Part shown: positions 53,411-60,724 of the stretch, in pieces
Numbering within the stretch: position 1 is the first letter of the stretch
Layout of the letters: each line of letters starts with the position of its first letter
Assembly: GCA_024330965.1 (NCBI GenBank)
Contig: JANDJL010000005.1
Coordinates: 93,795-157,794, forward strand
Direction: 5' to 3'
Length of the DNA stretch: 64,000 nt
Origin: Nitrospira sp.
Lineage (GTDB): Bacteria > Nitrospirota > Nitrospiria > Nitrospirales > Nitrospiraceae
Made by a program: the position numbers and the translations under genes
The notes under the pieces: model-generated
What the model saw: only the letters and a program-made list of their open reading frames with translations
Told to the model about the DNA's origin: nothing
Databases searched by the model: none

Positions 53411-53829
53411 GAGTGCAGACCGTTCCGTTCCGTCTTGAGATGGCGGGTGAGACGCACATCGAGAACATCACGAAACAGGTGTCGTCCGCCGTGGAGGAGT
53501 CGGGCTTGGCCGCGGGCCTCGTGACCGTGTTCGTCAAACACACGACCGCCTCGATCATGATCATCGAAGATGAGCCGGGCATTCGGGCTGATACGAGAAC
53601 CTTTTGGGAGCAAATCATTCCGGCTGATCCGCAATGGCAACATAATCGCAGAAATCCTGGCGAAGACAACGCCCACAGCCACCTGCGCGGACAACTGCAG
53701 GGGCCGTCGGTGACGATTCCCTTTGCCGACGGGGCTCTGCTGTTGGGGACGTGGCAGCAGATCGTCGTCGTGGATTTTGACACGAGGCCCAGGCGTCGCG
53801 AGCTGATTTTGCAAATTATGGGCGAATGA
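53407..53829 (+). CDS. YjbQ/UPF0047-family protein
   Basis: 140 residues, complete. Family wording: GLVTVFVKHTTASIMIIEDEP, HSHLRGQLQGPSVTIPF, and LLLGTWQQIVVVDFDTRPRRRE with conserved His residues arranged for metal binding. The family is called secondary thiamine-phosphate synthase from genetic evidence in E. coli; its physiological role is uncertain. It overlaps the HD gene and the protease gene by four bases each, so all three should be translated together. Confidence 0.93.
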   Translation: MRVQTVPFRLEMAGETHIENITKQVSSAVEESGLAAGLVTVFVKHTTASIMIIEDEPGIRADTRTFWEQIIPADPQWQHNRRNPGEDNAHSHLRGQLQGPSVTIPFADGALLLGTWQQIVVVDFDTRPRRRELILQIMGE

Positions 53830-54971
53830 TGATGAAACAAAAATCGATGATGTGGGTGATGATCGGGATCAGTGCGGCGGCTGTTGGCGGATGGATGCTC
53901 GTCACTTCGATCGACGGCGTTGCAGAGTGGGGTAAGCCGTTGGGGGCCACGTACGAGGGGCCGGAAGGAAGGCCCCGTCCCGTCACGCCGGCGTCCGCCC
54001 CATTAAGTCCAGATGAGCTGGCGACCATCGCGGTGTTCGAGCGGGCCTCGAAGTCGGTGGTGTTCATCGCAAATACGGCGATCCAACGGGATTTCTGGTC
54101 CCTTGACACCTTCGAGGTGCCGCAGGGCTCTGGATCGGGATTCATTTGGAACAAGCAGGGCCATATCGTCACCAATTTTCACGTCATCTACGGGGCCAAC
54201 GCCATCAAGGTGACGCTGGCTGATCGTGGTGAGTATCAGGCCAGGATAGTCGGCGTGGATCCGGATCATGATCTGGCGGTGCTGCAGATTCAGGCGCCGG
54301 ATGGTGTATTGGAACCATTGGCCATCGGCACCTCGAACGATTTGCGGGTTGGGCAAAAGGTGCTGGCGATCGGCAATCCCTTCGGCCTCGACCATACGTT
54401 GACGACCGGTGTGGTGAGCGCGTTGGGACGAACGATCAAATCGATGACGAATCGCACGATCGAAGGGGTGATTCAAACCGATGCGGCGATCAATCCCGGC
54501 AACTCCGGAGGCCCCTTGCTTGACAGTGCGGGGCGGCTCATCGGCGTGAACACGCAGATCATCAGCCCCAGCGGTGCCTACGCCGGCATCGGGTTTGCCG
54601 TGCCGGTCGATACGGTCAATCGCATCGTGCCCGAACTGATCAAGCACGGAAAACGCATCAGGCCCGGACTGGGCGTCTCGCTCGTGCCGGACTCCGTGGC
54701 GAGACGGTGGGGGATCAAGGGGCTTGTCATCAACAAAGTGGCGCGGGGAGGCAGTGCCGACCGGGCCGGCTTACGGGGGGTACGGGAAACCGCAGGCGGG
54801 TGGATCGAACTGGGCGACATCATTACAGCCGTCGAAGGGACACCGGTGAGAACGGTCGATGAACTGCTGGATGTCTTGGAGCGATTTAAGGTCGGCGATC
54901 GAGTCAAGGTGGATGTGCTCCGGAACGACAAGCGAGTTTCCGTGGACGTGACGTTGCAGGCGGTCAACTAG
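53826..54971 (+). CDS. HtrA/DegP-type serine protease, membrane-anchored
   Basis: 381 residues. An N-terminal hydrophobic anchor (about 9-28) leads to a trypsin-like domain with H119 (VTNFHVI), D149 (DPDHDLAVL) and S227 (NPGNSGGPLL), and a single PDZ domain at about 275-375 (INKVARGGSADRAGL, GDIITAVEGTPVRT). One PDZ and an uncleaved anchor fit a DegS-like layout. It would degrade or sense misfolded proteins in the periplasm. No RseA or sigma-E gene is nearby. Confidence 0.93.
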   Translation: MMMKQKSMMWVMIGISAAAVGGWMLVTSIDGVAEWGKPLGATYEGPEGRPRPVTPASAPLSPDELATIAVFERASKSVVFIANTAIQRDFWSLDTFEVPQGSGSGFIWNKQGHIVTNFHVIYGANAIKVTLADRGEYQARIVGVDPDHDLAVLQIQAPDGVLEPLAIGTSNDLRVGQKVLAIGNPFGLDHTLTTGVVSALGRTIKSMTNRTIEGVIQTDAAINPGNSGGPLLDSAGRLIGVNTQIISPSGAYAGIGFAVPVDTVNRIVPELIKHGKRIRPGLGVSLVPDSVARRWGIKGLVINKVARGGSADRAGLRGVRETAGGWIELGDIITAVEGTPVRTVDELLDVLERFKVGDRVKVDVLRNDKRVSVDVTLQAVN

Positions 54972-55235
54972 CCGAAGGTGTGGAAGCAGAGGCTTATCTG
55001 AGGCGTATCTGTTGAAGAGCGATCACTGGATGCTGTGCCGGATGCTGTGCCATGTCTCTTGCTCCTTCCTGTAAGAAGTCGATGATTCTGTTTTCGGCCG
55101 AAGGGGCACCTTCTCCGTTGCGGTTTCGCCGAGAAAATCGGCGAGGCGATGAGTCCGATCGGAGATGGTGCGGGAGGGGCGGCCCCGTAAATTAAATAGG
55201 GAATTCGGAGTCGAGACGATCATTTTCGGCAAGAC

Positions 55236-56213
55236 ATGATGGACAGCATGGACAAGACGGATCTTTTCTCGCTGTATCGCCAAATGTTGCTGATCCGCCG
55301 ATTCGAAGAGAAGTCGGCGGAGATGTATGCCTTGGCTAAGATCGCCGGCTTTCTTCACCTCTACATTGGCGAAGAAGCAGTTGCCGTCGGTGCGATCGCA
55401 GCCCTTCGGCCTAATGACTATGTGATTAGTGCATACCGGGATCATGGCCATTGTCTTGCGCGCGGATCGGACCCTGGAAAAGTGATGGCCGAACTGTTTG
55501 GTAAAGTGACAGGTCTGTGCAAGGGCAAGGGGGGGTCCATGCACTTGGTTGATGAGGGAAAACGCTTTATGGGTGGTTACGCGATTGTGGGAGGACATCT
55601 GCCGTTGGCGACCGGCTTGGCCTTTGCGGGCAAGTACCAGTCGCTTGACCAGGTGACCGTCTGTTTTTTCGGCGAAGGGGCGCTACCCAGCGGCCAAGCG
55701 CACGAGGCGTTCAACCTTGCGGCCCTGTGGAAACTCCCGGTCATCTTCGTATGCGAGAACAATCGCTATGGCATGGGGACGCCGGTGGAACGAGCTGTCG
55801 CTCTCTACACGGATGTCACGGAAACGGCCCGCTCCTACGGCATTGCCGCTGAACGGGTGGATGGGATGGACGTGCTGGTTGTGCGGTCGGTGATGCAGCG
55901 AGTGGTCGAGCAGGTGCGGGCCAAGGGAGAGCCGTATTTCATCGAGGCCATGACCTATCGGTTCATGGGGCACTCGATGGCCGATCCGGCGCACGGCCAT
56001 TATAGGACCAAGGAAGAGGTGGAGGAGTACCGCAAGCGCGATCCCCTGTTGCTTCTCAAACAGACCATGCTTGCGCAACAGCTTGCCAACGAGGCCGACT
56101 TCAAGCAATTGGAGCAGGAAGTGGGAGAAGTGGTAGCGGCCTCGATCAAATTTGCAGAGGAGAGTCCGTTCCCTTCGCCGGCGGAATTACAGGCCGATGT
56201 TCTAATGGAGTAA
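55236..56213 (+). CDS. pdhA: Pyruvate dehydrogenase E1 component, alpha subunit
   Basis: 325 residues. The thiamine diphosphate motif is GEGALPSGQAHEAF followed after about 20 residues by FVCENNRYGMG. The phosphorylation-loop-like YRFMGHSMADPAHGHYR and the LYIGEEAVAVGA entrance are typical of the alpha subunit in gram-positive-type PDH. It decarboxylates pyruvate together with PdhB and feeds E2. ATG 55236 has no strong ribosome site; ATG 55248 is possible. It begins a pdhA-pdhB-pdhC run with 8-12 base gaps. No E3 gene follows. Confidence 0.94.
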   Translation: MMDSMDKTDLFSLYRQMLLIRRFEEKSAEMYALAKIAGFLHLYIGEEAVAVGAIAALRPNDYVISAYRDHGHCLARGSDPGKVMAELFGKVTGLCKGKGGSMHLVDEGKRFMGGYAIVGGHLPLATGLAFAGKYQSLDQVTVCFFGEGALPSGQAHEAFNLAALWKLPVIFVCENNRYGMGTPVERAVALYTDVTETARSYGIAAERVDGMDVLVVRSVMQRVVEQVRAKGEPYFIEAMTYRFMGHSMADPAHGHYRTKEEVEEYRKRDPLLLLKQTMLAQQLANEADFKQLEQEVGEVVAASIKFAEESPFPSPAELQADVLME

Positions 56214-56221
56214 TCGGCGCC

Positions 56222-57190
56222 ATGGTGCTGTCCTATCGGGAAGCGCTCAATCAGGCCATGAGGGAAGAAATGCGGCGGGATCCGCGCGTGTTTCTTATTG
56301 GAGAAGAGGTCGCCTACTACCAGGGGGCCTTCAAGGTGAGCAAAGGGTTCATTGAGGAATTTGGCCCCCGTCGTGTGATCGACACGCCAATTACCGAAGC
56401 CGGTTTCACCGGCCTGGCCATCGGCGCGGCCATGGCGGGGTTGCGCCCGATCGTCGAGCTCATGACGATGAACTTCGGCATCCTGGCGCTTGACCAGATC
56501 GTCAATAACGCCGCCAAGATCCGGTACATGTCGGGCGGACAACTGTCGGTGCCGCTGGTCATCCGCGGCCCCGGTAGTGCCGCCCATCAATTGGCGGCCC
56601 AACATTCGCAGAGCCTGGAAGCCTGGTTTTGTCACGTGCCGGGGCTCAAAGTGATTGCGCCGGCCACGCCGCACGATGCGAAGGGGCTCCTGAAGAGCGC
56701 CATCCGCGATCCGAACCCAGTCATCTTCATTGAAGCCCAGTTGCTCTATGGCACGAAGGGAGAGGTGCCGGAGGGCGAGTACACGATTCCGATTGGGATA
56801 GCCGAAGTCAAACGTCCTGGTCGCGATGTGACGGTCGTCGCCTATTCGAAGATGCTGCTGCTGGCGTTGAAGGCGGCCGAGTCGCTGAGCCGAGAAGGAA
56901 TCGACGTCGAAGTGGTCGATCCGCGTACTCTCAAGCCGTTGGATCTTGGGCCGATTGTCGCGTCCGTGAAGAAGACGGGTCGCCTCGTGATCGTTGAAGA
57001 GGGCTGGCGCTTTTGCGGGTTGGGGGCGCAAATCGCCGAGAGTGTCTATGCGGCCGCGTTTGATTATCTCGATGCGCCAATCGTGCGCGTGACGGGCGAA
57101 GACGTACCGATGCCGTACAGCCGGCCTCTGGAAGATGCCGCCATTCCTGATCTGCCGCGGGTGATTGAAGCGGTGAAAACGCTGTGTTGA
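56222..57190 (+). CDS. pdhB: Pyruvate dehydrogenase E1 component, beta subunit
   Basis: 322 residues. It begins LSYREALNQAMREEMRRDPRV, shows FLIGEEVAYYQGAFKVSKG and DTPITEAGFTGLAIGAAMAG, and the C-terminal half has VEVVDPRTLKPLD and VIVEEGWRFCGLGAQIAE, all standard for E1 beta. It pairs with PdhA in a heterotetramer and helps bind thiamine diphosphate. Eight bases separate it from pdhA. Confidence 0.95.
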   Translation: MVLSYREALNQAMREEMRRDPRVFLIGEEVAYYQGAFKVSKGFIEEFGPRRVIDTPITEAGFTGLAIGAAMAGLRPIVELMTMNFGILALDQIVNNAAKIRYMSGGQLSVPLVIRGPGSAAHQLAAQHSQSLEAWFCHVPGLKVIAPATPHDAKGLLKSAIRDPNPVIFIEAQLLYGTKGEVPEGEYTIPIGIAEVKRPGRDVTVVAYSKMLLLALKAAESLSREGIDVEVVDPRTLKPLDLGPIVASVKKTGRLVIVEEGWRFCGLGAQIAESVYAAAFDYLDAPIVRVTGEDVPMPYSRPLEDAAIPDLPRVIEAVKTLC

Positions 57191-57202
57191 GAGGAGAAAA
57201 CC

Positions 57203-58432
57203 ATGGCCAGCCGCGTGGTGATGCCCAAACTCACGGATACGATGGAAGAGGGGATTCTCGTCGCATGGAAAAAGCGCGAAGGGGAGCGTGTCGAGGCGGG
57301 AGAGGTGATCGCGGAAATCGAAACCGACAAGGCCGTCATGGATCTTGAAGCCTTCGCCTCCGGCATCGTGCGCAAAATTGTGGTGCAGGAGGGGGAAACG
57401 GTTCCTTCCGGTACCCTGCTGGCTGTGGTTGCTGAGGCGGATGAAGACATCACGGAGGCCTTGACCGAGCAGATCGCTGCCGCGCCGTCGCCTGGCAAGG
57501 CTGCCTCGCCTACCGCTCCGGTGGCGGCCTCCTCACAACCTGTTCCTTCACAGGTCTCTCCGTCAAAATCCGTTGCCGCTCCAGAAGAACGGACTCGTCC
57601 GGTCGCCTCCCCGCGCGCCAGAGCCATCGCTGCCGAGCGGGGGATCGATCTTTCAACCGTCGTCGGGACCGGCCCAGGCGGACGGATCGTAGAAGAGGAT
57701 GTGCTGCGGGCACAGGTGCCGGCAGCGGGGGGCTTGCCTCCCGGCACTGATCAGCCGCTCAGTCAGATGCGTAAGGCCATCGCGAGGACAATGGTTCAGA
57801 GCAAGGCGCCGGTGCCGCACTTCTATCTGACGACCGAGATCGATATGGAAGAGACAGAACGGTTTCGCGATCAGGTGAAGCAGCAAAGGCCGTTTGATCT
57901 TTCCCTCACCGATATGCTGATTAAAGCATCGGCCTTGGCCCTCGCTCGTCATCCAGAGATCAATGTGTCTTACGTTGGCGATACGATCCGACACTATGCC
58001 ACCATTGATATTGGCATTGCTGTGGGGCTAGAGGACGGTCTCATCACGCCAGTCATCCGCGATTGTGGAGCCAAATCGCTAGAAGCCATCTCAAGTGAGG
58101 CACGGACGCTCATCGATCGGGCAAGGCAAAAGCGGCTGCAGCCGTTTGAATACAGCGGCGCGACATTCTCGATCTCCAATCTCGGCATGTTCGATGTGGA
58201 GAACTTCATCGCCGTGCTCGTACCGCCGCAGGCCGCTTCGCTGGCGGTGGGAGCTGTGCGGGCAGTACCCATTGTGGCGGAGGGCACCGTCAAAGTCGGT
58301 CGGCGTATGAAAGTCACGCTGTCGTGTGATCACCGAGCTCTTGACGGCCTGATCGCGGCTAAGTTCCTCAAAGAACTCAAGCGAATTCTGGAACATCCGC
58401 AGGAACTGATCGCTTCTCCGGCTCCCGCTTGA
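57203..58432 (+). CDS. pdhC: Dihydrolipoamide acetyltransferase (pyruvate dehydrogenase E2)
   Basis: 409 residues. One lipoyl domain (1-78) has the lipoylated K43 in EIETDKAVMDL. A Pro/Ala/Ser linker and a peripheral-subunit-binding domain at about 130-165 (SPRARAIAAERGIDLSTVVG) precede the acetyltransferase domain ending in H377 and D381 of SCDHRALDG. It transfers the acetyl group to CoA at the core of the complex. GAGGAG lies before the ATG, which is 12 bases after pdhB. Confidence 0.96.
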   Translation: MASRVVMPKLTDTMEEGILVAWKKREGERVEAGEVIAEIETDKAVMDLEAFASGIVRKIVVQEGETVPSGTLLAVVAEADEDITEALTEQIAAAPSPGKAASPTAPVAASSQPVPSQVSPSKSVAAPEERTRPVASPRARAIAAERGIDLSTVVGTGPGGRIVEEDVLRAQVPAAGGLPPGTDQPLSQMRKAIARTMVQSKAPVPHFYLTTEIDMEETERFRDQVKQQRPFDLSLTDMLIKASALALARHPEINVSYVGDTIRHYATIDIGIAVGLEDGLITPVIRDCGAKSLEAISSEARTLIDRARQKRLQPFEYSGATFSISNLGMFDVENFIAVLVPPQAASLAVGAVRAVPIVAEGTVKVGRRMKVTLSCDHRALDGLIAAKFLKELKRILEHPQELIASPAPA

Positions 58433-58489
58433 CCGGGATGGTTCCATACGCGGCTGCTCGACTTGTTGCCTCAAATGCGCGGCGATATT

Positions 58490-59494
58490 CTAGAGCCTGC
58501 CGTTCCGTAGGAAATCCACGATCCGGTTCTCGGCCCAATGGGCGTCTTCGCCGTTCGTCCTCCGCTGGTAGAACCCACAATGGCCGCCATGACTGGGTGC
58601 AACCAGTCTGATCAGAGGATGGTGAAGGATGGACGGCACGGTGAACATGGAGTAGGGGATAAACGGATCGTCTTGGGCCGTGATGACCAACGTCGGAACA
58701 GCGATGGAGCCTAAAACGTGCCGCGCGCCTGCTCGATCATAATAATCGGCGCCATTTCGATACCCTCCGTCCATGGCTGTATATCGATCGTCGAATTCGC
58801 TGATCCTGGTGATGTCGTCCAGGTGAGAGAGGTCCCACTTGCCAGGAAACAAAGCGGCCTTACGGCGAAGGCGAGCTTTGAGCCCGTTGAGGAAATGACG
58901 ATGATAGAGCCAGTTGCGGGGTTCTTCCAACGCACGGGCACAGGCTGCCGGATCGATATTGGGACACACCGCTGCAACGCCGGCCAATGCCGGTTCACCT
59001 TGGCCTAATTCGCCCGCTGCCTTCAAGACCAGATTGCCTCCCATCGAGTAGCCGACGAGCCAGATTCGATCGAGGCCGTCGCAATGGGCCAGTTCACGCA
59101 CGATCGCTCGGTAGTCGGCGCTCATCCCGCTGTTATAAAGGGTGGGAGAAAGATGTTCCGTCCCCCCGCAGGTCCGTTGGTTCATGCGGATGACGTTGAA
59201 GCCCGTGCGATAGGCTTTGGCCGCGATGCCGAGCATATAGCGCGATTCGCTCGACCCTTCGAGGCCATGCACGAGTACCACGGTGGGAGCGGACGTTCGA
59301 TGAGGTTGCCAGTGGCAATAGCCGAGTAATTGCGTGCCCGGCTCGGTGGCGAAGAGACGTGATTCGTGAGGTAAAGCTGCAAGCGAGGTCATTCGCGGCA
59401 GATAACGAGGTACGAGCGTCATCAGGTGAGGGTTGCGCAGCAAAAACGGTGGCTCGTAACTGGAAGCCGGATCGACCATACTCGTCTCTATCAT
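58490..59494 (-). CDS. YheT-type alpha/beta hydrolase
   Basis: 334 residues of the YheT/EMB8 family. The oxyanion region is LVHGLEGSSES, the nucleophile S150 is in VGYSMGGNL, the acid is in QDDPFIPYSMF, and the His is in SHGGHCGFYQ. The RNPHLMTLVPRYLPR near the start is a family hallmark. Members hydrolyse esters, with substrate here unknown. It converges with pdhC, 57 bases between their stops. Confidence 0.92.
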   Translation of the reverse strand: MIETSMVDPASSYEPPFLLRNPHLMTLVPRYLPRMTSLAALPHESRLFATEPGTQLLGYCHWQPHRTSAPTVVLVHGLEGSSESRYMLGIAAKAYRTGFNVIRMNQRTCGGTEHLSPTLYNSGMSADYRAIVRELAHCDGLDRIWLVGYSMGGNLVLKAAGELGQGEPALAGVAAVCPNIDPAACARALEEPRNWLYHRHFLNGLKARLRRKAALFPGKWDLSHLDDITRISEFDDRYTAMDGGYRNGADYYDRAGARHVLGSIAVPTLVITAQDDPFIPYSMFTVPSILHHPLIRLVAPSHGGHCGFYQRRTNGEDAHWAENRIVDFLRNGRL

Positions 59495-59625
59495 AACGTA
59501 AGGGGTGAGCTGGTCACAGGGAGAAAACCACTTGTGTTGAATGCAGGCTAGATCTTTCTAGCTCGGTGCGTATAATGGGCGGCGCACACATGAGTGCGTC
59601 ATTGATGGACAAGGAGGGAGGTCTC

Positions 59626-59982
59626 ATGTCGCAGCATGACAAGAACAAAGCGACGGTGAAGAAGGGACTGCTGGTAGCGGTTACTTTGGGAGCGATCCTG
59701 TGGGGCGTGGTGCCCGCGTTTGCGGAAGAGCAATCGTCATCGCCTTCCAACAACGTGGCGTTACAAGTGACGAGTTGGCTCCTGACAGCTCCCTACGGCA
59801 CCTTCAAGGCGGCCTACGCCATTGGGGGCTCCATTGTCGGCGGGATCGTTTGGATAGGAACTGGTGGTGACACGGAGAAGGCCAAGGCCATTTGGAGGCC
59901 GTCGATTACCGGGGACTACATCATCAGGCCAGAAAACCTGACGGGCCAGAGGCCTCTCCATTTCGTCGGCAAGGGCGAGTAG
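59626..59982 (+). CDS. Small exported protein with hydrophobic glycine-rich segment
   Basis: 118 residues from ATG 59626, which has AAGGAGGGAGG. A signal peptide ends at AFA, residue 33. The mature part has a hydrophobic stretch rich in Gly (AAYAIGGSIVGGIVWIGTGG) and a polar tail with the phrase SITGDYIIRPENL. A TATAAT hexamer lies at 59571-59576 without a clear -35 partner. The segment could be a membrane helix or a membrane-associated hairpin. Not a family I recognise. Confidence 0.7.
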   Translation: MSQHDKNKATVKKGLLVAVTLGAILWGVVPAFAEEQSSSPSNNVALQVTSWLLTAPYGTFKAAYAIGGSIVGGIVWIGTGGDTEKAKAIWRPSITGDYIIRPENLTGQRPLHFVGKGE

Positions 59983-60016
59983 AGAGTGCGAAAATGTGAC
60001 CGGGAGAAAGTCGCAC

Positions 60017-60532
60017 TTACGGAGTGTCCGGAAAGAGGATATAGGGTTTCGGTGGTTCTTGATCCGGCGGAACAAACGCAGGCGCCGGTTCGCCGGCCGG
60101 GCCCAAGCTTTTGATGAATCGGTAGATCGCCCGCAAATCCTGCTCCGTCATTTCACGAAGGATATACCACGGCATGGGAGGGCGGAATTCCACCGTCCGT
60201 GCGACAGTGAGCCACTGCTCTTCCGTGAGCCGTTGCATGGAAAGCCGGAGATTGCTCGAATAGGTGGTCCCCCAGGGACCGCGCCAGCCGATCCGGTCTC
60301 CCATCAGCCAGTCCTTTTCAGGAATCTTCCCCGCTGCGTCCGCGTAGCCGGCCGTATGGCAATCGTTGCACCCGGCCACAATGACAAGATAACGACCACG
60401 GTCGGTTGGCTTTTTCGGTGAGCTAGGGGGCGTTGCACCGGCGGCCGCCGTAAAGAGAACAACAAAAATCGTGGAGGTCGCGCCTAACGCAAAACAATGT
60501 GTCGTGAACGATCTGACGAATTGCCAGGACAT
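60017..60532 (-). CDS. Periplasmic monoheme cytochrome c
   Basis: 171 residues. TAGGAGG lies ahead of the ATG. A signal peptide or anchor (about 13-33) precedes one heme c domain with C55-N-D-C58-H59. The likely Met ligand is in RPPMPWYILREM. GRYLVIVAGCNDCHTAGY is the wording of cytochromes that accompany dehydrogenases or serve as small soluble donors. No redox enzyme gene is adjacent, so the partner is unknown. Confidence 0.9.
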   Translation of the reverse strand: MSWQFVRSFTTHCFALGATSTIFVVLFTAAAGATPPSSPKKPTDRGRYLVIVAGCNDCHTAGYADAAGKIPEKDWLMGDRIGWRGPWGTTYSSNLRLSMQRLTEEQWLTVARTVEFRPPMPWYILREMTEQDLRAIYRFIKSLGPAGEPAPAFVPPDQEPPKPYILFPDTP

Positions 60533-60724
60533 CGTGACCTCCTACCAAACGCTGAGTCAAAATCACGGCATTATTGAACCGAAACAGAGGACGCCGTCAA
60601 GGGGTTCTTGCTCTGATGCACTGTGAGCGGTTGCAAGGTCGGCTGGCGCGAGGAAAAGAGATCGAGGCTCAGTATTGGCAAACGACTCCCGACCCATTTT
60701 CCCCCTGGAGCACATCGCCTGCCG

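Noticed and set aside
55100..55150. Small hairpin CGCCGA-N5-TCGGCG before pdhA
   Set aside because: No T-tract, not near a stop, and short; insufficient for a terminator or regulatory call.
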